Source of the DNA: Jejuia pallidilutea
Lineage (GTDB): Bacteria; Bacteroidota; Bacteroidia; Flavobacteriales; Flavobacteriaceae
NCBI RefSeq assembly: GCF_002973595.1
Contig: NZ_PVEO01000009.1
Location: 81,209-145,208, forward strand
DNA length: 64,000 bases
Reading direction: 5' to 3'
The translations under genes and the position numbers were made by a program. Within the stretch, counting starts at the first letter, position 1. Every line of letters starts with the position of its first letter. Below, one piece after another: positions 10,705 through 19,111 of the stretch. The notes beneath the pieces were generated by a model that saw only the letters and a list, made by a program, of their open reading frames with translations, was not told where the DNA came from and made no database searches.

Positions 10705-10727
10705 AACATTTTGGTTTTAAATAGGTG

Positions 10728-11261
10728 CTATATTTTTATAAGTTTTGAATTAAACAACTTTCCGTTTGAAATGGCTTTTAAGGTATATGCGCCCGTGGAT
10801 AATTTTGTAAGGTCTATTCGTAGTTTTTTTGAAGGTGAAAATTTCTTAACATAGACTAGCTTTCCTAAAACATCATAGACTTCAATTTTTATATCTTTTG
10901 AAACACTTTCGCTAAATGAAATTTGAATATCATAATCGAAAGGATTAGGATATACTATGGCCTTTAAACTACTGAAAGCACTTTTAGTAACTGTAATAGG
11001 TTTGTGTGGTTGCTGAAACCCTTGGCGTAAATAATAACCATTATTAACAGATGTACCTATAACGCTAGATTGTCCAATACTTTGGCTTACTGTGTAAGTA
11101 CCTTTAGTGGTTTGAAACGTTTTGGAAGAACCTCCTACACCAACATTAGAGCGAATAATTTTATATCCTTTGTTTTTTGTCGCAGATTGCCCATGCAGTG
11201 TTGGTATTACCCAAATCGCCAAAAGTAAAAGCCCGATATTTTTTATCAATTTTCCTTTCAT
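10728..11261 (-). CDS. Small T9SS type A sorting-domain protein
   Basis: A 177-aa secreted protein with signal peptide about 1-25 (ending LHGQS). A short middle region holds YTVSQSIGQSSVIGTSVNNG then YYLRQGFQQP, a motif pair common in small T9SS cargo of Flavobacteriia. The C-terminal domain starts at AIVYPNPFDYDI (about residue 102) and ends KLFNSKLIKI, a complete type A T9SS sorting signal. With only about 65 residues between signal peptide and sorting domain, it has little room for a catalytic domain and may be structural. It lies 23 bp upstream of the tail-fibre-like gene and 72 bp downstream of the beta-barrel gene. A TTTGTCC pair sits 52-70 bp before its ATG. Confidence 0.8.
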   Translation of the reverse strand: MKGKLIKNIGLLLLAIWVIPTLHGQSATKNKGYKIIRSNVGVGGSSKTFQTTKGTYTVSQSIGQSSVIGTSVNNGYYLRQGFQQPHKPITVTKSAFSSLKAIVYPNPFDYDIQISFSESVSKDIKIEVYDVLGKLVYVKKFSPSKKLRIDLTKLSTGAYTLKAISNGKLFNSKLIKI

Positions 11262-11312
11262 TTTTCAAACAAAGTTTACTCTAAACTAGATTAATTAATC
11301 TTTATATACTAG

Positions 11313-11330
11313 GATGTCCATTGTTTGTCC
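11313..11330 (-). promoter_or_regulatory. Paired GATGTCC/TTTGTCC words, 11 bp apart
   Basis: On the plus strand GATGTCC (11313-11319) is followed by TTTGTCC (11324-11330) at exactly one helical turn. The pair sits just after the beta-barrel stop codon and 52-70 bp before the ATG of the 177-aa T9SS gene. The same spaced pair recurs at 12215-12232. This suggests a direct-repeat operator. The binding protein is unknown. Confidence 0.4.
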
Positions 11331-11333
11331 ACC

Positions 11334-11978
11334 TTAAAAATCGCAATAGCACGTTGGTAAATTAATGATGAAACCAATACCAAATTGGTGTGCATTCAAC
11401 GTTAATTTTTCAGCGCTAATCCCACTATTTATCAATATTGAACTTCCGTAGTTATAGCCTGCAACTATTGCAGCACGTGTAGAAATAGGGTATTGCATAC
11501 TCACCCCTGCCCTTAAGAACAAAATATTGTTATTAAACTCTTCTTCACCAACCAAATTAAACACATCATTGTTTATGGTTTGAGTACCTCTAATTAAAAA
11601 TTCTGAAGCTATAGACCCATTTGCAAAAAACATTAAATCGTTCCATTGAAATAGTTTTATATCCGTACCTGCTTTTATACCCAAATAACTCACATCCCAC
11701 TCAAAATAATTATCTACACTATTTTCGCTTCCTATGGCACCGTAATTATTAAAAGTTAGCCCTCCTCTTAGAAATATGGTGTTTGCTTTATTTAAAGTAT
11801 GGCGGTATCCCATACCAAAATAAGATTTGGACTGTGACAATAAATTGTTTAAGCGCTGTCCTTGAGAATTTTCATAGTCAAATGCTGAAATGGTTTGTCC
11901 GTAATCCATATAAAGTTGTTGACTATTTATGGAGCCTGTTGAATAAAAAAGAAGTAGAGTAAATATTAACTTTTTCAT
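11334..11978 (-). CDS. Outer-membrane beta-barrel protein, porin-like
   Basis: A 214-aa protein with signal peptide about 1-19 (ending NSQQ). The mature part alternates polar and hydrophobic residues with aromatic ends (YFGMGYRHTL, IFLRGGLTFN, YLGIKAGTDIKLF, AAIVAGYNYG, HQFGIGFIINLP), as expected for an 8-10-strand outer-membrane barrel. No Pfam-specific motif was recognised. It is too short for the PorP/SprF family (around 300 aa). It is the first gene of the surface operon and may anchor or export its partners (inference). The end CYCDF is unusual because barrels normally end in a single aromatic strand; CDF could still supply the terminal Phe. Confidence 0.65.
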   Translation of the reverse strand: MKKLIFTLLLFYSTGSINSQQLYMDYGQTISAFDYENSQGQRLNNLLSQSKSYFGMGYRHTLNKANTIFLRGGLTFNNYGAIGSENSVDNYFEWDVSYLGIKAGTDIKLFQWNDLMFFANGSIASEFLIRGTQTINNDVFNLVGEEEFNNNILFLRAGVSMQYPISTRAAIVAGYNYGSSILINSGISAEKLTLNAHQFGIGFIINLPTCYCDF

Positions 11979-12054
11979 ATTTAACTTTTAAAATTGTAAT
12001 TGTGAAAGAGCGCTATACCAATACGAAAGAAAATTACAGCTAGTAATTTTTATA

Positions 12055-12066
12055 GTTGTCTTGTCC
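12055..12066 (-). promoter_or_regulatory. GTTGTC-TTGTCC words upstream of the beta-barrel gene
   Basis: GTTGTC (12055-12060) is directly followed by TTGTCC (12061-12066), 77-88 bp before the ATG at 11978. It belongs to the same word family as the pairs at 11313 and 12215 but has shorter spacing, so it is a weaker match. Confidence 0.25.
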
Positions 12067-12214
12067 ATACTTAAAAGTGATAAGACTAGACCGTAGATAA
12101 AAATTAAAATCCAATCAACATGCACCAAAAGCAATACCATCAAGGGGTTTCATATTTTTAAGTTAGGCTATTCCAATGTAGATATATAGACAGGATAAAA
12201 AAAATAAAACTGCA

Positions 12215-12263
12215 TTTGTCCACCTTTTGTCCATTTAAAATTATTTTTTTTAATGAGGACAAA
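12215..12263 (-). promoter_or_regulatory. Paired TTTGTCC direct repeat plus inverted GGACAAA
   Basis: TTTGTCC occurs at 12215-12221 and 12226-12232 (11-bp spacing), and its reverse complement GGACAAA at 12257-12263 across an AT-rich spacer. This lies in the 490-bp gap between the divergent surface operon (ATG 11978) and the gene starting at 12469. It could serve either side. Nothing else coding was seen in this gap. Confidence 0.4.
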
Positions 12264-12468
12264 CAGCTATAAACAAAAAACAAAGGTTTTATAACAAGTA
12301 TTAATTATGTAATAACACTAGTAATGTTAAGGCCAACATATTGGCCCGAACAAAAACCTTAACAAACACAAGAACAGCGCATTAAAAAGTTAATTTTTAT
12401 GTTAAAAACTATGTAAGCAAGAGATAAAAAACTCTTTTTTTAGTATCTTAGAAAGTAAAAACAGAAAA

Positions 12469-13749
12469 ATGAAAACTACAGCCTTAACACCTATCAAACT
12501 GTGCATTCTATTGCTCATGTGCGTTTCACTTACTTTAACCGCACAAGACACACAGGCCATTAAAGAAATAAGCGGAAAAGTTATTGATGAAGATAACAAA
12601 GATGAATTGATATTTACAGATATTGTTGTAGATGGCACCAATATAAGTACAGTAACCAATTCTGACGGCGAATTTCTTTTAAAGATCCCTTACAAATACC
12701 TTGATGAAAAATTAATTATTACGCATTTGGGATATGAAAGAAAAATACTAAACATTATAGACTTAGGTACCGATGAAAAAATACTTTTAAAACCAAGTGT
12801 TACAGAACTAACTACTGTAAACATAGCTGTCCCTCAATACGATGCTAGAACTTTGGTTGTAAAAACATTGGCTAATAAAAGTTCTGCTTACAACGATAAA
12901 AATGCTTTAATGACTGCATTTTACAGAGAAACCATAAAAAAAAGACGAAGAAATGCATCTCTTTCCGAGGCTGTTGTTAAAATTCATAAACAACCCTACA
13001 GTAGCCTTCGCAACGACCATATAGAATTAATTAAGTCTAGAAAAAACACAGATTACAGTAGATTAGACACTTTAGCTTTAAAGTTACAAGGCGGTCCTTT
13101 TAGTAATTTATATACAGATTTGGTAAAATACCCTGAATTTATATTTACCGAAGAAGATATTGAACTTTACGATTTTAATTACGAAAACTCTACAAACATT
13201 AATAAAAACCTAGTATATGTTGTGAATTTTAAACAAAAACCTAGAATTGACACACCTATGTATTACGGCAAGCTTTATATTGATGCCAACACCCTTGCTC
13301 TAACTAGTGCAGAATACAGCTTAAATGTTCGCAACAAAGAATTATCTAGCCGTATGTTTGTTAGAAAAAAACCCAGAAGAGTAGATGTATACCCTACAGA
13401 AGCCCTGTATAAAGTTAAATATAGAACACAAAACGGAAAATGGCACTATGCATACAGCAACATAGGATTAACATTTAAAGTAAACTGGGAAGGAAAATTA
13501 TTTAATAGTGTTTACACTTTAAATAGCGAAATGGCTGTTACCGATTGGGAGATTCCTGATACTAAAATTGCTAAAACTAGAAGTAAAATGCTACGCCCTA
13601 CTTCTATATTAACCGAACAGACTTCTGGATTTTCAGATCCTGAATTTTGGGGTGCTTACAATATTATTGAGCCAGAAAAATCTATTGAAAATGCTATTAA
13701 AAAAATAAAAAGACAATTAGATAGACGCTCTGAAAAGAATGAATCCTAA
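12469..13749 (+). CDS. Secreted CarboxypepD_reg-like domain protein
   Basis: A 426-aa protein with signal peptide about 1-26 (LTLTAQ). Residues about 34-107 form a carboxypeptidase-regulatory-like beta domain (ISGKVIDEDNKDELIFTDIV, TNSDGEFLLKIP, IITHLGYERK), the fold that precedes many TonB receptors. Here it is followed not by a barrel but by about 300 residues rich in basic and aromatic residues (FYRETIKKRRR, YGKLYIDANTLALTSAEYSL), a combination frequent in Bacteroidota periplasmic or surface proteins of unknown role. It is monocistronic and closed by a strong terminator at 13772. It is divergent from the surface operon, so the 490-bp gap could hold shared control. Confidence 0.8.
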   Translation: MKTTALTPIKLCILLLMCVSLTLTAQDTQAIKEISGKVIDEDNKDELIFTDIVVDGTNISTVTNSDGEFLLKIPYKYLDEKLIITHLGYERKILNIIDLGTDEKILLKPSVTELTTVNIAVPQYDARTLVVKTLANKSSAYNDKNALMTAFYRETIKKRRRNASLSEAVVKIHKQPYSSLRNDHIELIKSRKNTDYSRLDTLALKLQGGPFSNLYTDLVKYPEFIFTEEDIELYDFNYENSTNINKNLVYVVNFKQKPRIDTPMYYGKLYIDANTLALTSAEYSLNVRNKELSSRMFVRKKPRRVDVYPTEALYKVKYRTQNGKWHYAYSNIGLTFKVNWEGKLFNSVYTLNSEMAVTDWEIPDTKIAKTRSKMLRPTSILTEQTSGFSDPEFWGAYNIIEPEKSIENAIKKIKRQLDRRSEKNES

Positions 13750-13771
13750 GGTTAGTTCCTTAAGACACTAA

Positions 13772-13806
13772 AGCCGATAAACATTAAAAATTTATCGGCT
13801 TTTTTT
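13772..13806 (+). terminator. Rho-independent terminator
   Basis: A perfect 10-bp stem AGCCGATAAA / TTTATCGGCT with a 9-nt loop is followed by six T. It lies 22 nt after the 12469 gene and also faces the end of rimO. Confidence 0.9.
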
Positions 13807-13830
13807 AGTTGTAATTTTTTAAATTATTAT

Positions 13831-15132
13831 TTAAACAACCTCACCATACAAATCAAAATCTTCTGCTTCTGTAATTTTTACAGTAGTAAATTCTCCTGTT
13901 TTCAAATAGGTTTTAGTGGCGTCTATCAGCACTTCATTATCCACATCGGGAGAATCATATTCAGTACGTCCTACAAAATAATTGCCCTCCTTTCTATCAA
14001 TAACTACTTTAAACTCCTGTCCTATTTTTTGCTGGTTCAATTCCCAAGAAATTTGGGATTGTATTTCCATAATTTGGTTTGCTCTTTCCATTTTAACCGC
14101 TTCGGGCACATCATCCTCTAAATTATAAGCATGTGTGTTCTCTTCATGAGAATAGGTAAAACATCCTAAACGCTCAAAACGCATAGCTTTAACCCATTGT
14201 TTTAAAGTTTCAAAATCTTCTTCGGTCTCTCCAGGGTATCCTACAATTAATGTGGTTCTAATTGTCATTTCTGGAACTTTCGTTCTAAAATCTTCTAACA
14301 GTTTTGTAGTTTTAGCCTTTGTAGTACCACGTCGCATGCTTTTCAAAATTGAATCTGAAATGTGTTGTAGCGGAATGTCTAAATAGTTACAAACTTTAGG
14401 CTCTCGTTTCATAACATCCAAAACATCCATAGGAAAACCAGTAGGAAAGGCGTAATGTAAGCGAATCCATTCTATTCCTTCTACTTTAACCAAAGCTTCA
14501 AGCAATTCAGCTAAATTTCTTTTCTTATATAAATCTAAACCGTAATAGGTTAAATCTTGAGCAATTAATATTAGTTCCTTAACACCATTTGCTGCCAGTT
14601 TCTTAGCTTCAACAACCAAATCTTCTATAGGCGTAGATTTGTGCTTACCACGCATTAACGGTATGGCACAAAAGGAGCATGGTCTATCACAACCTTCGGC
14701 TATTTTTAAATAAGCATAGTTTTTTGGCGTTGTAGTTAAGCGCTCCCCAATTAATTCATGCTTATAATCTGCACCTAACGCTTTTAATAAACTTGGCAGT
14801 TCTGTTGTGCCAAAATACTCATCTACATTTGGAATTTCTTTTTGCAAATCTGGCTTGTAACGTTCACTTAAACAACCGGTTACAAACACTTTATCCACAT
14901 CACCATCCTCTTTTTTTTGCATAAATTCTAAAATAGTATTTACACTTTCTTCTTTGGCATTATTAATAAATCCGCAGGTGTTAATAACCACAATGTTACC
15001 GTCTTGCTCATGCACTACATCCTTTCCGCTAGCTTTAAGTTGCCCCATTAGCACTTCACTATCATATACATTTTTACTGCATCCAAGTGTAACTACATTA
15101 ATTCTATTTTTTTTAAGCGATTTTGTGCGCAT
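13831..15132 (-). CDS. rimO: Ribosomal protein S12 methylthiotransferase RimO
   Basis: A 433-aa radical-SAM enzyme of normal length. The N-terminal MTTase domain has the three Fe-S cysteines Cys18 (TLGCSKN), Cys53 (NTCGF) and Cys87 (TGCLSE). The radical-SAM motif CDRPCSFC gives Cys148, Cys152 and Cys155. A TRAM domain closes the protein (about 370-433). LGCSKN plus PLMRGKHKS separates RimO from MiaB. It methylthiolates an Asp of uS12 on the 30S subunit. The start at 15132 is 21 nt before a CAAAGTTA word (TAACTTTG on the coding strand) that fits a -7 element. Single-gene unit. Confidence 0.96.
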   Translation of the reverse strand: MRTKSLKKNRINVVTLGCSKNVYDSEVLMGQLKASGKDVVHEQDGNIVVINTCGFINNAKEESVNTILEFMQKKEDGDVDKVFVTGCLSERYKPDLQKEIPNVDEYFGTTELPSLLKALGADYKHELIGERLTTTPKNYAYLKIAEGCDRPCSFCAIPLMRGKHKSTPIEDLVVEAKKLAANGVKELILIAQDLTYYGLDLYKKRNLAELLEALVKVEGIEWIRLHYAFPTGFPMDVLDVMKREPKVCNYLDIPLQHISDSILKSMRRGTTKAKTTKLLEDFRTKVPEMTIRTTLIVGYPGETEEDFETLKQWVKAMRFERLGCFTYSHEENTHAYNLEDDVPEAVKMERANQIMEIQSQISWELNQQKIGQEFKVVIDRKEGNYFVGRTEYDSPDVDNEVLIDATKTYLKTGEFTTVKITEAEDFDLYGEVV

Positions 15133-15152
15133 AGTATTTGTAAATCAGGGCG

Positions 15153-15160
15153 CAAAGTTA
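15153..15160 (-). promoter_or_regulatory. Candidate -7 element of rimO
   Basis: TAACTTTG on the coding strand matches the Bacteroidota TAnnTTTG -7 consensus and sits 21-28 nt before the rimO ATG. No clean -33 TTG was seen at the right distance. Confidence 0.4.
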
Positions 15161-15282
15161 AGGAATGATTTATGATTTTACTCACTAATTTAAAATGATA
15201 TCTCTTTTTAAAACAAATTAGATTTACGTTTTCATGGGAACGACAATTTCAACCGAAACCCCAATACGTTACATCGAGACTT

Positions 15283-15312
15283 TTCGTTTCAATTAAACCT
15301 TTTATATATTTG
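15283..15312 (+). promoter_or_regulatory. Candidate promoter of the serine hydrolase gene
   Basis: TTCG (15283-15286, one mismatch to TTTG) is followed after 18 nt by TATATTTG (15305-15312), an exact TAnnTTTG -7 element, 27 nt before the ATG at 15340. Confidence 0.5.
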
Positions 15313-15339
15313 GAAGTCCTAAATTGAAAACCTATTGTT

Positions 15340-16413
15340 ATGAAAACTACACCCTTCTGCCTATTACTTGCTTTGTTTATTTGTTTTGGATGTGCTTCTG
15401 AAGATGAAATTACAGCCCCCGATACTATTAATGATTCTATTTATTTTCCTCCGTTAAACTCAAACGAATGGCAAACAATACCTATCTCAGATTTAAATTG
15501 GAATGAAAATGAAGTGCAACCACTTTTAGACTTTCTTGAAGAGAAAAATACAAAAAGCTTCATAGTACTTCACAATGGAAAAATTGTTTTAGAAGCATAC
15601 ATGAACGGACACGACGAAACTAAACTATGGTACTGGGCAAGTGCAGGCAAAACATTAACTACAGCCATTTCTGGAATTGCACAAGAGGAAGGTATTATTA
15701 ACATCAATAATAAAGTGTCTGACTATTTAGGTGAAGGGTGGACCAGTGCTCCTTTAGAAAAGGAAAACCTAATAACCTGTAAAAATTTATTATCTATGGA
15801 TTCTGGTTTAGACGATAGCTTAGGTGATAACGTTTCAAAAGAAAATTTACAATATAAGGCTGATGCTGGAACGCGTTGGGCATACCATAATGTTTATAAA
15901 AAGATGCAAGATGTGGTTTCTAAAGCCAGTAATACGCCATGGAATAATTATTTTAACACCAAATTGAAAAATAAAATTGGAATGACTGGTACTTGGCTGC
16001 TAAGCAGCGATTTTAATGTGTACTGGAGCAATTCTAGAAGTATGGCGCGTTTTGGACTTATGGTTTATGCAAAGGGCAAGTGGGAAACCACCCAAATTGT
16101 TCCAGAACGTTTTTTAACTGAAGCTGTAAATACTTCTCAAAACATTAATAAATCTTACGGCTATTTGTGGTGGCTTAATGGTAAGGAAAGCTATTATTTA
16201 CCTAGTAGCCAATTAGAATTTAATGGAAATTTAATACCTAATGCACCTAACGACATGTACGCTGCTTTAGGAAAAAATGATCAAAAAATATATGTTGTTC
16301 CTAGTAAAAAGTTAGTTATTGTAAGAATGGGTGATTCAGCTAGCGACGTTAATTTTGCACGTTCTGATTTTGATAATGAATTATGGGGCAAAATTAACGC
16401 CTTAATAAATTAA
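15340..16413 (+). CDS. Beta-lactamase-family serine hydrolase lipoprotein (class C / esterase type)
   Basis: A 357-aa protein with a lipobox (ICFGC, Cys18). The SxxK catalytic motif is SAGK at residues 101-104 in WYWASAGKTL. The second motif is YHN at about 182-184. The C-terminal KTG-like position was not clearly recognised. This is the serine hydrolase / penicillin-binding-protein-like fold used by esterases, D-aminopeptidases and class C beta-lactamases. Substrate cannot be told from sequence. As a lipoprotein it acts in the periplasm or at the outer membrane. Its stop overlaps by 4 nt the stop of the convergent amidase gene, with no terminator between them. Confidence 0.85.
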   Translation: MKTTPFCLLLALFICFGCASEDEITAPDTINDSIYFPPLNSNEWQTIPISDLNWNENEVQPLLDFLEEKNTKSFIVLHNGKIVLEAYMNGHDETKLWYWASAGKTLTTAISGIAQEEGIININNKVSDYLGEGWTSAPLEKENLITCKNLLSMDSGLDDSLGDNVSKENLQYKADAGTRWAYHNVYKKMQDVVSKASNTPWNNYFNTKLKNKIGMTGTWLLSSDFNVYWSNSRSMARFGLMVYAKGKWETTQIVPERFLTEAVNTSQNINKSYGYLWWLNGKESYYLPSSQLEFNGNLIPNAPNDMYAALGKNDQKIYVVPSKKLVIVRMGDSASDVNFARSDFDNELWGKINALIN

Positions 16414-18068
16414 TCGTAATTTATAGGTGTTTTGCGTCGTTTAAATGCTTGTTCGTAATTATAAGCCCAGTCTAGCAGTTGTTTTTCCATAAGAGGTTTG
16501 CCAATAAAGGTTAAGCCTTTAGGTTTACCTTCTACAGTATATCCCATTGGTACTGTAAGAGCTGGATATTCGGCAACCGCGGCAAAACCTGCATGATAAT
16601 TATTTATAGATAAAAAGGCATCTAAATTATATTTAGCAAATGGTACATTAAAATACTGGCGCCCATTGGTTTTTAGGGTGTTTTTTATAATTAAAAATTC
16701 ATCATCTGTAGCAATATCTGCCACAATACCGTAAAATAATTTTTGTCCGTAAGGCATCCTGTTCAAAGAATCTTTTAAATTAAAATTAATAACATCTTCA
16801 ACCGTTTTTACAGTCACATCATTTCCTGCATAACTTGTTAAATAGTTTGGTAAATCAGTCTTCATATCTAAATTTAATAACCTTAAAAAATCTGGTAACT
16901 CAACATTTTCTTCATCAATATCTACAATTATGGCGCCTTTAGACTTTAAATCTGCAATAGCCTTTACATATAACGAGTCTTCTAACAAACGTTTTACAGC
17001 TCCAAAGCGTTTTCCCTTTAAAGTACTAGCCCCCAAATTGTTAGCAAAATAATAGCTATCCTGCTTAGGGTTTATAGATTTTGAATCGGTTTTATCGTAT
17101 CCAAAAATAGCATCCAATAATATAGCAGTATCTGTAACATTTTTTGCCATAGGGCCAGCAGTATCTAAAGTTGAAGAAATAGGCACAATACCACTTCTAC
17201 TTACCAAACCAATAGTTGGTTTTAAGCCTACCACAGAATTCTGACTAGCAGGCGATAATATAGAACCAGAAGTTTCGCTACCAATAGCTGCAACCGCAAA
17301 ATTAGCTGCTACTGCTACGCCACTTCCAGAACTGGAGCCACCGGTATCCATAATGCGTCTGCCATATGGGTTTAATGTTTGGCCACCAATAGCGCTATAA
17401 CCACTTGGGCAATCGCCACAAAAATAATACGCCCATTCGCTTAAATTAGCCTTTCCTAAAATTATTGCACCCTTTTCTTTTAAACGTTCTACAATAAAAG
17501 CATCATCGGTAGCATTGTGTTGCAATGCTACCGCTCCTGCTGTAGTTGGCATTCCCTTTGCATTAACATTATCTTTTAGAAGAATTGGCATGCCATATAA
17601 TGAACGCATAAATTTTTCTTTTGAATTTGACTGAGCATAAATGTTTTTCACTTTATCAAACCCTTTTGCTTCTTTGATAACATTCGGATTTAAAGAAATA
17701 ACCGAATTTAAAGACAACTCATTTTCCCTGTCATACTTTCTAATTCTATATAAATAAAACTTTACTAAATCTTCATAAGATAATTTTTGATTTAAAATAT
17801 GCTGTTGAATAGTGGGAATATCCTGTTCTAAAATAAATGGTTTAAGGTTGTTATAAACTTCTTCTGTAAAGTTTTTTAGATCTTTTTCAAAAGGTTGCCA
17901 CATGGCTTCATTATCAATATACTTCGAGTCTAAAACTTTAAACTCCCTAAAATCTTTGGTTGAAATTGCACTTACATCTGAGGTATCATCGGCCACCAAT
18001 TGTTCTGATTGTGCGTTTTTACAATTGAAGAATAGCGAAAGAAATAAAAGGAAAGTAAAAAATCTCAT
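16410..18068 (-). CDS. Amidase-signature family lipoprotein
   Basis: A 552-aa protein with a lipobox (LFFNC, Cys16). It carries the amidase-signature triad: Lys165 in ILLKDNVNAKGMPTT, the Ser-rich loop GGSSSGSG (243-250) and the nucleophile region GSETSGS (263-269). The family hydrolyses C-N amide bonds. Standalone lipoprotein members are common in Flavobacteriia and are not the GatA subunit of the tRNA amidotransferase, since no gatB or gatC is nearby and the signal peptide would export it. The substrate is unknown. The start at 18068 puts the ATG directly before the signal peptide. Confidence 0.88.
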   Translation of the reverse strand: MRFFTFLLFLSLFFNCKNAQSEQLVADDTSDVSAISTKDFREFKVLDSKYIDNEAMWQPFEKDLKNFTEEVYNNLKPFILEQDIPTIQQHILNQKLSYEDLVKFYLYRIRKYDRENELSLNSVISLNPNVIKEAKGFDKVKNIYAQSNSKEKFMRSLYGMPILLKDNVNAKGMPTTAGAVALQHNATDDAFIVERLKEKGAIILGKANLSEWAYYFCGDCPSGYSAIGGQTLNPYGRRIMDTGGSSSGSGVAVAANFAVAAIGSETSGSILSPASQNSVVGLKPTIGLVSRSGIVPISSTLDTAGPMAKNVTDTAILLDAIFGYDKTDSKSINPKQDSYYFANNLGASTLKGKRFGAVKRLLEDSLYVKAIADLKSKGAIIVDIDEENVELPDFLRLLNLDMKTDLPNYLTSYAGNDVTVKTVEDVINFNLKDSLNRMPYGQKLFYGIVADIATDDEFLIIKNTLKTNGRQYFNVPFAKYNLDAFLSINNYHAGFAAVAEYPALTVPMGYTVEGKPKGLTFIGKPLMEKQLLDWAYNYEQAFKRRKTPINYD

Positions 18069-18271
18069 AGTTAGAATTTTTTATAAAATACACTGGCAAT
18101 TTAGAAAATTAAAACAATGCATTGTAAAGATGACGTATTGATTTTCAGAAAAATAAAATTAAAAAATCACTTTTGGTAAACATATTGTAAATATTTTTTT
18201 TGTATTTTGTTTAAAATTATCATCCTAACGCCCTCATAATCTACCAATTATACGCCTTAATTTTTAGATAA

Positions 18272-18958
18272 ATGAGCAAGTTTGTTGATGTAATCGTTAA
18301 AATTGATAAGAGTAATAATTTGCAACTCTTATTAAAGCCTGCAAAATTTGTTTATAAATATTATTTAGATTTAAAACTAAACCTATCTATAATTAATGAA
18401 CAATTTAAAGGGCTAGACTTCACAAAACAAGAAAGTTTAGAAAGTCTTGGCTTATCTAAAACTACTTCAAACTCTTATATGGCTGGAAGCAGTGGCAGGG
18501 TAAAACATGTTCTTAACAAACTCAACATTAAAGCTACCGATACCATTTTAGATTTTGGTTGCGGAAAAGGGAAAATGCTCTATATAATGTCTAAATACGC
18601 CTTTAAACAGGTTGATGGTGTTGAAATAACTAATGCTTTATCTCAAATTGCAGCTAATAACTTGCATAAATTAGGTGTTAAAAAATCTAAAATTTATAAC
18701 TGCGATGCTAGTGATTTTAAGGAGCTTGATCTTTATAATTACTTCTACTTTTTCAATCCTTTTCCTGGAAATGTTATGGCAGATGTTATCGGCAATATTG
18801 AAGATAGCAATAAAAAGTATCCTCGAGAAATCACTATAATTTATTATGTACCCAATCATGAAAATGAAATTTTAAAGTCTGGTAATTTTAAAAAGATATT
18901 TAGCTATTGGGATGTATATGTTTATAAAAACAGCTTAGACTTAAAAAGCCTTTCTTAA
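18272..18958 (+). CDS. Class I SAM-dependent methyltransferase
   Basis: A 228-aa protein. The SAM-binding motif I is ILDFGCGKGK (about 92-101) and the acidic end of strand 2 is VDGVEIT (about 114-120). FFNPFPG replaces the usual catalytic-side motif IV. The N-terminal 80 residues are helical and lack a known domain, with a SSGRVKHVL segment just before the Rossmann core. There is no substrate-specific signature. Monocistronic, with an AT-rich 200-bp leader separating it from the divergent amidase. Confidence 0.8.
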   Translation: MSKFVDVIVKIDKSNNLQLLLKPAKFVYKYYLDLKLNLSIINEQFKGLDFTKQESLESLGLSKTTSNSYMAGSSGRVKHVLNKLNIKATDTILDFGCGKGKMLYIMSKYAFKQVDGVEITNALSQIAANNLHKLGVKKSKIYNCDASDFKELDLYNYFYFFNPFPGNVMADVIGNIEDSNKKYPREITIIYYVPNHENEILKSGNFKKIFSYWDVYVYKNSLDLKSLS

Positions 18959-19002
18959 TTTTTATATCTAAAGAGATAACTAATGCTCTTCGCCTAAACC
19001 GT

Positions 19003-19086
19003 TTAGTAAAAGTTTAAGCTGTACCCAGCTTCAAGATTTGTCAATCCTATTAAAACAAATAGTATTATAACAATAATTTTTCTCAT
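19003..19086 (-). CDS. Small ORF with signal-peptide-like sequence (27 aa)
   Basis: ATG at 19086, TAA at 19003. The 27 residues begin MRKIIVIILFVLIGLTNLEA, a convincing signal peptide or single membrane helix, and end GYSLNFY. It starts 26 nt after the ftsY stop on the same strand. It is either a genuine small membrane peptide or the leftover N-terminus of a lost secreted protein. No clear terminator separates it from ftsY. Confidence 0.35.
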   Translation of the reverse strand: MRKIIVIILFVLIGLTNLEAGYSLNFY

Positions 19087-19111
19087 GAGAATTTTAATGC
19101 TAGAAGATTGA

